Assembly (NCBI GenBank): GCA_021014325.1 | Contig: CM037472.1 | Coordinates: 1,178,001-1,242,000 of the forward strand | Reading direction: 5' to 3' | Source of the DNA: Plazaster borealis | Taxonomy: Eukaryota; Echinodermata; Asteroidea; Forcipulatida; Labidiasteridae | DNA length: 64,000 bases | In this document: one piece after another, positions 55,437 to 64,000 of the stretch | Numbering within the stretch: position 1 is the stretch's first letter | Layout: each line of letters opens with the position of its first letter | Translations under genes and position numbers: made by a program | The notes under the pieces: generated by a model | What the model was told of the DNA's origin: nothing | Database searches by the model: none | The model's input: the letters and a program-made list of their open reading frames with translations, nothing else

Positions 55437-56510
55437 ATGTGAAGCTTAGTTGATAACAGTGAATTTGTTACCATCAGGCTAAATGCATTGCTTCCAGTGC
55501 AATATAATCCACACCTGTTAACCTCTCTTAACCCTCCCACTGTTTGGCCAATCAAATTTGGCCAATCAAATATGGCAGAGTTAATGGGTACCAGTATATA
55601 GTGGTTGATTACATGTGAAGCTTAGTTGATAACAGTGAATTTATAACTATCAGGCTGAATGCATTGCCTCCTGGCAGAGCATTAGGCCTATAGTCCATTT
55701 TCCCTTTACCCCTCTTAACCCTCCCACTGTTTGACCATTCAATATCACCCAATCCAACATGGAAGAGTTAATGGGTACCAGTATATAGTATACAAATATT
55801 GAGTGGCTCAGAGTGGAATGGGAGGAACATTATCGCAAGGTAAAATTTTGACTGTTCCATTTCACGAGGCGAAGCCGAGTGAAATGGAACAGTCAAAATT
55901 TTACCGAGCGATAATATTCCTTCCATTCCACGAATTAAAGCCACTCAATATTTGTTTTATATAACTGACATATAGATCCTTGTCATTTGATGTATTTTAA
56001 AAGTATAACATTATGAAAAATCACACAAATTACTGCACAATTAATTTAATAGCAATCGGATCACAACCTTTTGCACAGGTGCTCCTTTGTTTTAGCAGCG
56101 GCGCGGCGGCGCTGTACTGCTCAAAAACATTGGGAACAAGGATGATCCTAACTGTTGAATGGGAAATGCTATTCCCCATGGGCGAATAGGTCTTTTCGAT
56201 CGCCGGTGCGGATGGGAGTAATAGTGAATGTCACGTGAAGTAAGTTCCACCAATCAAATGACAAGGATCTGTATGTCAGTTATATAATGGTTGATTACAT
56301 GTGAAGCTTAGTTGATAACAGTGAATTTGTTACTATCATATGGCTGAATGCATTGCTTCCTGGTAGAGCATTATAGTCCATTTTCCCTTTACCCCTCTTA
56401 ACCCTCCCACTGTTTGACCATTCAATATCACCCAATCCAATATGGGAGAGTTAATGGGTACCAGTATAAAGTGGTTGATTACATGTGAAGCTTGGTTGAT
56501 AAAGTATTAA
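55437..56510 (+). repeat. Tandem repeat of about 170-190 bp, interrupted
   Basis: Units start near 55437, 55610, 56291 and 56480 with ACATGTGAAGCTTAGTTGATAA. They include GGCTGAATGCATTGC, CTTAACCCTCCCACTG and AGAGTTAATGGGTACCAGTAT. The second and third units are separated by the inserted foldback element at 55793-56286. Confidence 0.85.
55793..56286. mobile_element. Foldback/MITE insertion inside the tandem repeat
   Basis: The left part is a long palindrome: AATATTGAGTGGCT, then GGTAAAATTTTGACTG, TTCCATTTCAC, mirrored to GCCACTCAATATT. The right part has inverted ends, ATAACTGACATATAGATCC and GGATCTGTATGTCAGTTAT, about 330 bp apart. Both lie within one tandem repeat unit at TATATA. They could be two nested elements or one composite. 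No ORF. Confidence 0.75.
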
Positions 56511-57890
56511 GTTATTATGATACAAACGTAAACAGTAGTTTTAGTTTGGTTGTTATGATTAAAAGTACATTATATACATGTAGACATCTTTTAAAATGAG
56601 TTTTGTTGTTTCACTATCTGGGCCCAATTTCATAGAGCTGCTTAAGCACAAAAGGTAGCTAAGCACAACAAAATAAATTATGTTTACCAGAATAAGGTTA
56701 CAAGCCAAAATACAATGTCACATGCACAATTTCTGGCTGGTATCCTGCTAATTTTTAGCTAAGCACAAAATTTGTAAGCAAAATTGTCTGTGAAAGCAGC
56801 TCTGTGAAATTGGGCCCTGGTGTTTGTTTGTTTGTCCTTCACATGTAAGAGTCTTTAGGGAAGTATAAAAGCAAATTTCTTTACCTTTTCCTACTTGTTG
56901 GTCAATCTGCCCAAGTGTTTTGATATTGCTTCTTCAGAAAAGCCTACCTGATGTTGTTAACAATTCACATCTATAATTGTGTAATAGTCAATATGGAGTA
57001 ATAGTCAATTGAAATGATTTGAATTGAAGGATGAATATAGCATCTGACTCCTTGCATTTTTGGCTCAAATTACATGAAATGTCAAAGAAATGAACAGCAA
57101 GGCTTATATTGCATGACATATCAAAGAAACAAGAAAAGTCATGTTCGGTAAACACAAATGCCCCGCAAGCTAGTCTGTTTCTTGACATTTGACCTAGGTG
57201 GTCCAAAAATAATATGCTTTTGGAGGATCCCAAGACCAATTCACACACCAAGTTTGGAGATTAGATTATTTTAGATTATTAGATACATTGGAGAAGACAA
57301 TAATTAAAAACTGACACAAAATATAGTTTTCAAAATGATCAGGCCTAGGCCTAAAGTTTATTTGCCAATGTACATTATTAAATACAACTTTTAAATTTTT
57401 ACCAAAACGGTAATTGACATATAATTTCAAGCTATTGTATATTGTCCAGCTGTAAAAATTGTGTCAAAGGATTCATTTAAGAATGATAAAGTCTACCCCA
57501 AATACCCCAACCATGCCCTGAGAATTTAGAAGAAAAAACAGTAGCAGTAGCAACAAAATAAAACAGATACCAAAAAAATTATACAGATACCAAATTTTCT
57601 TGTAAATGTTGCCCGCCTGGGGCCAAATTCTTGGAGCAGCACAACAAATCAGGCATAAAACTGCTGTTAAAAAAAAAGAGCCAGACTTTGTACTGCGTTT
57701 TCAATTTTGAATGGCGCAGCTGAGAAACCAAAAAGGGAAAAAACAGCTGTTCAGCTCAAAAGTTGTCTGCCTGACAAATATTGCCGGCAGATTACCAGCA
57801 AAATTGTTATGTAATTAATAGTTTCCCATTTACTTTTGCTAAGCAGATACAAATCTGTTGAGCAATATTTAAAGTGGAATTTATGTGCTG
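56511..57890. other. Unassigned intergenic stretch
   Basis: Contains family B MITE copy 3 at 56619-56818. No gene is supported. It lies between the converging DGLUCY-like fragment and NEMF. Confidence 0.4.
56619..56818. mobile_element. MITE family B, copy 3
   Basis: From TGGGCCCAATTTCATAGAGC to GCTCTGTGAAATTGGGCCC. It has long inverted ends and inner AGCTAAGCACA motifs on both sides. Best-preserved copy. Confidence 0.88.
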
Positions 57891-57961
57891 AAATTTGCTT
57901 TTATTTGAATAAACTTCACACATTATCGAACAATCTTGAAAGCCTAAGGATGGAAATGAAC

Positions 57962-57979
57962 TTTATTCAGTTTTTTATT
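57962..57979 (-). promoter_or_regulatory. Candidate NEMF polyadenylation signals
   Basis: Two AATAAA hexamers on the minus strand (TTTATT at 57962-57967 and 57974-57979) lie about 260 bp past the NEMF stop codon. A further one is at about 57900. Which is used cannot be told from sequence. Confidence 0.45.
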
Positions 57980-58234
57980 TGTGATAAATGTTTGAGTAAT
58001 GACGAGATTTCTGCTTAAAGGTAGAGTCATAGAATGGCTTTTGTCAACATAATGCTGATTTAAAGGCAAAGTTATAAAGAAAGATACAATAAAAGTCTTT
58101 ACTTTGACCTTTTTTTGTTTGAATGGAAGTATGTCAAATCTTGCAGCCATTTGCAGCCGCTGTGGGCATATTGGTACAAGCCATTTCCGGCCGCTATGGT
58201 CTCTAAAGGGTTAATAATCATGTCAAGATCCTGA

Positions 58235-58321
58235 CTATTTCTTCTTCTTTGACTTGGCCTTCTGAAGGTTTGGAGCGGACACTTTCACTTTTCCGGGCAA
58301 ATTCCTAGACAAATCTGTATC
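58235..58321 (-). CDS. NEMF: NEMF last coding exon
   Basis: NEMF (Rqc2 homologue) binds stalled 60S subunits with peptidyl-tRNA, recruits Listerin and adds C-terminal tails in ribosome-associated quality control. This exon encodes DTDLSRNLPGKVKVSAPNL, then QKAKSKKKK and stop TAG (28 codons). The DTDLSRN(I/L)PGKVKVSAPNL stretch is the conserved end of NEMF proteins in the NFACT-C domain. Acceptor CTTTTGTTAACAG. It follows the preceding exon in phase 0. The lysine-rich tail resembles other NEMF proteins. Confidence 0.93.
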   Translation of the reverse strand, partial: DTDLSRNLPGKVKVSAPNLQKAKSKKKK

Positions 58322-58439
58322 CTGTTAACAAAAGAAGAAAACAATTTTGTTTTTAAATCTACTTAATCAACAGTTGACTGCCAATCCAACTTATTTATGG
58401 TGCAAGAAGGTGGACAGGTATAAAAGAAACATAGTGAAT

Positions 58440-58565
58440 TTTAGCAACGATAAAAGAGACAATTAAAGAGAAGGGGTTCGCCCCGGTGTTCCTGGTTTGA
58501 TCGGCAGCATATTGCACCACAGCACCTTGTAAACCATTACATGGTGCTATAAGGAAAAAAGGTCT
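58440..58565 (+). repeat. SINE body fragment
   Basis: AAGAGAAGGGGTTCGCCCC...CAGCACCTTGTAAACC matches the body of the complete SINE just downstream (59030-59130). The head is missing. It lies in the last NEMF intron. Confidence 0.75.
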
Positions 58566-58827
58566 CATACTTCAAAACGGAGCTCCACAGCAGGAAACAA
58601 TACTGAGAGTTTTGATACACCCCAGTATTAAAATTTGAGTACTTTGACAAATAAGGAATAAACTATAATTGGGACACTTTAATACGGACATCGCAGGTTC
58701 AAATCCTATTCTACTAATGTTTTCTTTGTTCTCTCCAGAATTGTGTTCAATCTTCACACAGGAATTTTTTTTGATACTAATTTATGAGTATGTTGTGGTT
58801 CCAACTAAACCTTTATTAGGGCTAGAT

Positions 58828-59240
58828 AGCGTGTCGTGGCCGAGCGGATAAGAACACCAAACTCAAGCTCTGGTGTTTCTGATCAGCAGAGTGTGGGTTC
58901 GAATCCCAGTTGTGACACTTGTGTCCTTAAGCAAGACACTTAACCACATGCTTCGTCCTTCGGATGGGACGTTAAGCTGTAGGTCCTGTGTGCTGTGTAA
59001 TGCACGTAAAAGAATTCAGTGCACTTATCAAAAAGAGAAGGGGTTCGACCTGGTGTTCCTGGTTTGATTGGCTGCATATTGCGCCACAGCACCTTGTAAA
59101 CCATTACATGGTGCTATGTAAAGGAATAGGTCTCATACTTCAACACGTAACTCCACTTACCTTGTAGGTAAAATACTGAGCGCTTTGAGACACCCATCGG
59201 GAGTATAAAGCGCTATATAAGAACTGCGTATTATTATTTT
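58828..59240 (+). repeat. Complete tRNA-Leu SINE
   Basis: The head GTGTCGTGGCCGAGCGGATA, CTCAAGCTCTGGTG and GGTTCGAATCCC resembles tRNA-Leu with anticodon CAA (A and B boxes present). A body follows (GCTTCGTCCTTCGGATGGG, TAGGTCCTGTGTGC), then the tail GCGCTATATAAGAACTGCG and an ATT run, shared with LINE 3' ends. It lies on the sense opposite to NEMF, in the intron between its last two exons. Confidence 0.88.
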
Positions 59241-59263
59241 ATTCCATGATATTCTGAATTTAC

Positions 59264-59343
59264 CTTCACACTCTTAAAAAGATCCTTCTCTCTGCTCAAG
59301 GTGTCTTTAGAAAATTGGAACATATGAAGAGCAGACTTTGCAG
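59264..59343 (-). CDS. NEMF: NEMF penultimate exon
   Basis: Acceptor GATGTTTCTAG, donor GTGAAG|GTAAAT. Two bases plus 26 codons read AKSALHMFQFSKDTLSREK, then DLFKSVK, joining in phase to DTDLSRN of the last exon. It corresponds to the AAK(T/S)AL...REKDLF(R/K)SVK part of the NFACT-C domain. Confidence 0.93.
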
Positions 59344-59449
59344 CTAGAAACATCAAGAAACAAATCCACAATTAGGTTGGATACATACAGAGCTCCAAAG
59401 GCACCAGCCTCCTTATCCAGATAAAAAGATTATTTGCCTTACCAAGACG

Positions 59450-59556
59450 ACTTACTGAAACTAAGAAGTTGACTTGTCATCTTCGTTTAGGGAAGGCGAC
59501 TTGGCGAGATGACTTATCACAGGAAGTCAAATTCTTAGGTTCAGTAAGTCGTCTTG
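59450..59556. repeat. Foldback repeat in NEMF intron
   Basis: CCAAGACGACTTACTGAA at the left mirrors TTCAGTAAGTCGTCTTGG at the right, with inner CTAAG/CTTAG and TTGACTT/AAGTCAA arms. About 107 bp, MITE-like. Confidence 0.75.
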
Positions 59557-60114
59557 GTGAGATTATCTCCCCCAAGTGGACTTAATCCATAAATAAGTCG
59601 ACTTGGTCAGATATTATTATCAGTTTGTAAACTTCTTCAATTTATTCTAGTCGTCTCAGCTACATAATTAGGTACTATTTATATTCACAGATTTAAGCAT
59701 CAACTTAAACATGCAGTAAATACTTGTACATTACTTCACCATGGGGCTCCTGAGGCATACACAATTACATCATAAAACATTACAAGAGAAATAAAACAAG
59801 TAAAACAGCCAAAAAGTTGTACAAGGAATTTAAGAAAGATTGCACTTAATAAGGAAGTAACTAAAATAAGTAGAGAGAAAAACATTACATCCGAGTTGAA
59901 GTGATTTTCAGAATAAACAGAAGTTATATCTGAAGCTGTGCATGGTGTGGACAATATGAAATTACTATTACTAGTAAACTTGCTGAAACAATCATGTGTA
60001 AAGCTCCAACAAAGACATCTCCCATGCATCACCGGTCAAAAACACCTTGGATCCCTCAAGCCCTACTTCATCCACAGCATCATCAGCAGTCCAGCATTCT
60101 CCTCAAGATGAGCA

Positions 60115-60234
60115 GAGTATACTGTTCAAAATGCAAGACCACACCAGCTCTTTGCACAGCTAACACTCCCACAAAAGAGATTTACACATGGTTGTACCCA
60201 CAAGTATACCATTAATAATCACTTCCTAGAATAT
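60115..60234 (+). repeat. Dispersed repeat, 60-kb copy
   Basis: Same family as 31160-31275: GTATACTGTTCAAAATGC, ACCACACCAGCTC, AACACTCCCACAAAAGAG, GGTTGTACCCAC. Here it continues leftward to about 60000 with an open frame (SRVYCSKCKTTPALCTAN) suggesting it comes from a coding element. Confidence 0.55.
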
Positions 60235-60493
60235 ACACCAATCCTTCACCGATCTTGAACTCTTGGTGGCAGCAGAAACGCCTTAATTACTGCGGTGGTA
60301 CCTGGGTGGTACTGCGCTGCCTATCGATGGGCTTAAGGGCTGGGCTACACTAGTTAACTTATAAATGGTTATATGTAAATAATGGTTGTTTATAAATAAT
60401 AGTTACATAAGTGGCAAGGTCGTACCACCACAGTACCACCGCAGTTTGTCTGCTGCCACCAAGAGTTCAAGATCGGTGAAGGATTGGTGTATA
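60235..60493. mobile_element. MITE with TACACCAATCCTTCACCG ends
   Basis: The left end TACACCAATCCTTCACCG, TCTTGAACTCTTGGTGGCAGC is mirrored by GCTGCCACCAAGAGTTCAAGA, CGGTGAAGGATTGGTGTA. Further in, GTGGTACCTGGGTGG faces CCACCACAGTACCACC. About 259 bp, flanked by TA. Confidence 0.85.
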
Positions 60494-60738
60494 AAGAGGT
60501 ATGTGAATTTGTTTTCAACCAGGGGGGGGGGCTGTGGTTTTTCCAACAAGGACTTGTGAAGTACAAAGGAATAAAGTGCTTAAATCATTTGTCGATATTA
60601 ACAAAACTAATTTACACCATTCATTCAAATCCAAGGATGTTTTGTGTGTGAAGCTGTGACTAATGAAGCGAGTCAAGACAACCATGAAGGATGCTTGAAA
60701 TCTCACATTAAATCCTTAATAATTGTCGGCTTGCTTAC

Positions 60739-60782
60739 CTTTTCCTCTTTTGCCTGTTCCTGGAGTTAACTTGACTTTAAAC
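60739..60782 (-). CDS. NEMF: NEMF internal exon, 44 bp
   Basis: Acceptor TTAATCCCTAAG, donor AAAAG|GTAAGC. It completes the K codon of the previous exon, then reads FKVKLTPGTGKRGK and leaves one base for the next. The YK(Y/F)KVKLTPG motif is a signature of the NEMF C-terminal domain. Confidence 0.93.
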
Positions 60783-60953
60783 CTTAGGGATTAATAAAAA
60801 AAGCTTCCATAAACCTACAGTAATGACATTGTAACAACCATTTGGAATAACAACATCCAAACCCATTTAAACCGTAAAACTACAATTGCTGGCAAAAGAC
60901 TGTGCAAGTCTAAATTCTGTGAACATTGGAAACCTTGTATTCACCCAATTCAC

Positions 60954-61154
60954 CTGGGTTCAATTTCATAGAGCTGCTTTAAAAGCACAACAAGGAAAGC
61001 TAAGCACAAACAAAATTATGCTTATCAGAATAAGGTTACCTGCCAAAACACCATGTCACATATACCATATGTGACTGGTACCCTGCTCATTTTTGCTAAG
61101 CAGAAATTTGTTAAGCAATATTTTCTGCTTAAGCAGCTCTTTGAAATTGGGGTC
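60954..61154. mobile_element. MITE family B, copy 4
   Basis: Starts TGGGTTCAATTTCATAGAGC and ends GCAGCTCTTTGAAATTGGGG, with AGCTAAGCACAAAC and GCTAAGCAG inside. In a NEMF intron. Confidence 0.85.
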
Positions 61155-61327
61155 TGACGTCATCATCACAATAATTTTGATTGCATTATTGTGGGAGTCA
61201 ATGTTCCTGTGTGTTATACAGTTTAGTTCAAATTTTTGGTGATGCAGTATTTATATGCTTACGGCGTTTACACACTTCCCTAGTGACTCTGAGTTTTATT
61301 TCTATGGTTATAAATTAATGTACTTAC

Positions 61328-61434
61328 TTGTAGTTATGCATAACGGAGTATGGAGCACATATTGGTAGACTGAACAATAACAAATCTTCTCCTTGAGGAC
61401 AACCAGACAACGTGTCCACAATATTCAAACTTTC
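61328..61434 (-). CDS. NEMF: NEMF internal exon, 107 bp
   Basis: Acceptor AATATTTGCAG, donor TACAA|GTAAGT. It reads [20 protein letters not shown], then [15 protein letters not shown] plus two bases. The EDLLLF-(V/L)PICAPY segment is conserved in NEMF proteins immediately before YKYKVKLTPG. Confidence 0.93.
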
Positions 61435-61785
61435 CTGCAAATATTCAAAAAGAATTATTGTAGATTATGAAAAAAAATGTTGACCAGTATGATTTACATC
61501 CTAGATTTCAAGTTATATGATAGCACTTCATCTTTCATCATCATCATCCATCGACCACGGTCAAGATCACAGACATTCTGTTGCGCCACCCTGGTTTATC
61601 CGCCATAGCTCCTGTCAGGTCTTCCAAACTCAGTCCGGTGTCTCTGGAAATTGTGTCAGGATTATGTGAGTGGTCACTCACTTCATCTTTATGTGTTTCT
61701 ATATAACCTTTTTCTATTCTGAGAAAATAGAATTGGCTATTGCAAACTGCTTACCAACCAAAAGGACCTATGGTATAAATGCAAA

Positions 61786-61884
61786 GAATAGTTAGTGGCC
61801 TGACATTTTGACCCTAGCAGAGTCTTTCTTGAAGCCTTCGAGAAAGACTCTGCTAGGGTCAAAATGTCAGGCCATTAACTATTT
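61786..61884. repeat. Near-perfect hairpin, about 43-bp arms
   Basis: GTGGCCTGACATTTTGACCC, TAGCAGAGTCTTTCT faces AGAAAGACTCTGCTA, GGGTCAAAATGTCAGGCC across an 11-base loop. It is probably the end of a foldback MITE, in a NEMF intron. Confidence 0.9.
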
Positions 61885-62164
61885 TTTGCTTTTTCTATTC
61901 TATTACAGACCAAATTTTTGGTCCTTGTGGTAAACAAATAAAAATTTAAAAAATATGTTTTTCCTTTATCCCCATTTTTTGTAGAACTAATATTTCAGCC
62001 CATAATGTCCTTTTATGTACAGAAAACGAAATGACTTTTTTGAAGTAGCTTCACAAGAAAAGACATCAGTATTTACTCTACACTATGCTAGTGGAAATTG
62101 TAGATTGTGATAAAACAAAAAGCATACTAAATAAAGCTCTCGATTCAGTAATTTCTTAAACCTC

Positions 62165-62392
62165 AGGCTGTTGAGCTCAGCATTCTCTGTGTTCTATTTC
62201 TATATTGATATTCTATGTCCACAGCTGACATAGAGGGCACGCACAGCAGACACAGATGACAATTAACTCAGCTTCTCTGTGTTCTATTTCTATATTGATA
62301 CTCTATGTCCACAGCTGACATAGAGGGCGTGCACAGCAGACACAGACAACAATCGAGCTCAGCATGCTCTGTGTTCTATTTCTATGATAATT
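62165..62392 (+). repeat. Tandem repeat, 90-92 bp, 2.4 copies
   Basis: CTCTGTGTTCTATTTCTAT starts at 62185, 62275 and 62367. Units include CTATGTCCACAGCTGACATAG and CACAGCAGACACAGA. In a NEMF intron. Confidence 0.9.
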
Positions 62393-62428
62393 ACAAAATA
62401 GTGTGAATTAAGAGTTTATCAATTTTAC

Positions 62429-62467
62429 CTTCATGAGTTGAGATTGATCCTTCTCTTCGTCTGATGC
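62429..62467 (-). CDS. NEMF: NEMF internal exon, 39 bp
   Basis: Acceptor TTTTTGGATGCAG, donor ATGAAG|GTAAAA. Thirteen codons, ASDEEKDQSQLMK, in phase 0 on both sides. This acidic, low-conservation linker precedes the NFACT-C core, so the call rests on position and phase more than on sequence identity. Confidence 0.8.
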
Positions 62468-62839
62468 CTGCATCCAAAAATAAATAAAATAAATAAGAAA
62501 TCAAAGTATCGATGACCCTAAAGCATAAGTTGCAAATACCAATGTTAATTTAACTTTATACAAAATCTTCCTATATCCAGGAATAATTTCCTGGACAGTT
62601 ATTGAAACTTTAGATTTTTACTAAAGCATTTTCACGACCACAATTTTTTTAACCTTAACATTTTCTGCCACGTTAATGCACTAAATTATCAATTTCTTCG
62701 CAGTAGCTTGGTGAAAGGAAATTACAGGTTGGCGAGAGGAATAGTTCATCCACACTTGAGTGAAATGTCGTACATTTCTCATGAGTATTTTATTTACAAA
62801 ACAAAAACTTAAATCAACAATGAAATAATAAAAATAATA

Positions 62840-63185
62840 ATAATTGTTTTTTATATAGCGCTTTACACACCCGAAGGGCATCTCAAAGCGCTTCCAACAT
62901 TATTACCCCTGGTCACTGGGCCATTTATTTCATTCCTTAAACCATCTCAGCTCCCTGGGGAGTATACAGCCTGTGCAACAAATATGAGCTACTAAGCTAA
63001 ATCAATCACAAGAACCATCTCTGCCCTCACAGGTACCCATTTACCCCTGGGTGGAGAGAAGCAATTATAGTTAAGTGTCTTGCTCAGGGACACAAGTGTC
63101 ACGACCAGGACTCGAACCAACACTCTGCTGAACAGAAACACCAGAGCTTGAGTTCGGTGTTCTTATCCGCTCGACCACGACACCC
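62840..63185 (-). repeat. tRNA-Leu SINE, minus strand
   Basis: On the minus strand the head GTCGTGGTCGAGCGGATAAG, CTCAAGCTCTGGTG, GGTTCGAGTCCTGG matches the SINE at 58828. The body (CCACCCAGGGGTAAATGGG, GGTACCTGTGAGGGC) is of a different type, and the tail ends GCGCTTTGAGATGCCC, AAAGCGCTATATAA and a T/A-rich run. Two SINE bodies thus share one head. Confidence 0.85.
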
Positions 63186-63224
63186 TATGAAAATATTTTA
63201 AAGACGAATTCTCTGTATGCTCAC

Positions 63225-63289
63225 CTCTCCAGTAGCCTCCTCCTTATTCCATGAGTGCTTGAAGGCAACTGGCTGAATCATATCTTCAT
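63225..63289 (-). CDS. NEMF: NEMF internal exon, 65 bp
   Basis: Acceptor TTCTTATGGTGTAG, donor GGAGAG|GTGAGC. Two bases plus 21 codons: EDMIQPVAFKHSWNKEEATGE, joining in phase to ASDEE of the next exon. Linker region before NFACT-C. The rest of the gene (NFACT-N, coiled coils, NFACT-R) must lie beyond the window's right edge. Confidence 0.8.
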
Positions 63290-63366
63290 CTACACCATAA
63301 GAAATAATCCAGGAATTAACAAAGTCTTGTCATAAGTGACTACTTGGCTACAATGATTTACTTACG

Positions 63367-63760
63367 ATCCTTCTCCACTCTTAACAAAATCCAACACCAC
63401 ATGGTGTTTAAAATTCTCCTCCTTACTTTTCAATGTTTACAAGGCACAGCCCCAGTTTATCTCCAGGACCAAGTTCACAAATATGTTCCTTCTAGAAATT
63501 TACGTTCCAAATCAAAGTCCCTTCTTGTCACTTCCACCCCTTTTACAAAATCATACGGAGCTCGGTCATTCCAAGTAGCTGCAGCTGAAAAGTGGAACAT
63601 GAGTTTGTTAAGGAAGCAGTCAGGGTTGAGCAATTCACAACTCGCCTTAAGACACATCTATTCAACGTCTATCAGTAATTGTTCTTCCGTTGGTATTTTA
63701 TTTGTATCTTGTTGTTTTCTTTATTTGCAGTGATATGCGCAATACAAATACAGTTTATTA
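63367..63760 (+). mobile_element. LINE (CR1/L2-type) 3' end of RT ORF
   Basis: The frame reads MVFKILLLTFQCLQGTAPVY, LQDQVHKYVPSRNLRSKSK, then SYGARSFQVAAAEKWN. These match the end of CR1/L2-like LINE polyproteins (FKILLLTFKCL-G-AP-YL, then YG-R-F--AAP-LWN). A frame change near 63627 restores FTTRLKTHLFNVYQ and the natural stop at 63676-63678. A 3' tail with ATGCGCAATACAAATACAG and TTATT runs follows. It is opposite in sense to NEMF, in its intron. Confidence 0.85.
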
Positions 63761-63769
63761 TTTATTATT

Positions 63770-64000
63770 TACATGTAACTCAACAACTAAGCTGTTGGAC
63801 CCCAGTTATGGTGGTATGCCTGACCCCATGTCAAGCATAATCAGTTTACTAGTGCAGTCCTCAGTCCAACACCATTCAGTAACTCAACACCCAAACTGTT
63901 GGACTGTGATTATGGTGGTGTGCCTGATCCCATGTAAAGCATAATCAGTTTACTAGTGCAGTCCTCAGTCCAACACCATACAGTAACTCAACACCCAAAG
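63770..64000 (+). repeat. 104-bp minisatellite, runs off the window
   Basis: GTAACTCAAC starts at 63775, 63879 and 63983, an exact 104-bp period. Units carry CTGTTGGAC, GCATAATCAGTTTACTAG and TGCAGTCCTCAGTCCAACACC. Same family as 44668-44920. It begins directly after the LINE 3' tail. Confidence 0.93.

Noticed and set aside
58828..58916. Functional tRNA-Leu gene
   Set aside because: It is followed directly by a SINE body and LINE-type tail, and the same head recurs in other SINEs.

Overview
The window is non-coding-rich animal (metazoan) nuclear DNA. It is AT-rich, has long introns with GT/AG splice signals, and is dense in SINEs, LINE and DIRS fragments, MITEs and tandem repeats. Two spliced genes can be named from protein content: the 3' end of NEMF (ribosome quality control factor) and a partial D-glutamate cyclase (DGLUCY-like). 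The repeat flavour (tRNA-Leu SINEs with a GCGCTATATAA tail, MITEs with GGGCCCAATTTC ends, and TTAA-flanked MITEs with AAAGGCACTG ends) resembles marine deuterostomes, most likely an echinoderm and perhaps a sea star. That is an inference from memory, not a search.

Layout. 0-0.4 kb: SINE. 0.6-11.3 kb: a plus-strand array of short splice-site-flanked exons (about 98-111 bp, up to ten copies) embedded in repeat-rich DNA, with one block of about 1.4 kb duplicated and several MITEs inserted. 13-17.3 kb: MITEs, a telomere-like patch and a C-rich 46-47 bp minisatellite. 17.6-20.8 kb: a second set of exon-like modules in AT-rich DNA. 20.9-21.6 kb: a GC-rich repeat ORF and a 20-bp minisatellite. 22.7-29.5 kb: a satellite whose full unit lies at the edges and whose shortened 178-bp form is amplified to about 29 copies in the middle. 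29.6-38.1 kb: a minus-strand array of about ten 78-92 bp exons, including a near-identical 1,525-bp tandem duplication and a decayed DIRS element. 38.5-45.8 kb: more minus-strand exon-like modules, several with stop codons, plus a LINE fragment. 43.6-47 kb: MITEs and a minisatellite. 47.5-50.8 kb: a near-identical 1,665-bp tandem duplication with a CpG-bearing segment and a hairpin. 53.4-55.2 kb: partial DGLUCY-like gene on the plus strand. 55.4-56.5 kb: tandem repeat interrupted by a foldback element. 58.2-63.3 kb: the last six exons of NEMF on the minus strand, with SINEs, MITEs and a LINE end in its introns.

The least explained content is the pair of exon arrays. The plus-strand array (0.6-11.3 kb) and the minus-strand array (29.6-38.1 kb) encode short peptides sharing a core of the form (D/K)(D/E)(I/V)Y(L/P)S(T/K)(R/S)RC. 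I read them as amplified, partly decayed copies of one exon module lying in opposite orientations around a satellite. I do not recognise the protein family.

Limits: splice sites and frames were read by eye. Repeat names describe structure and are not database assignments.
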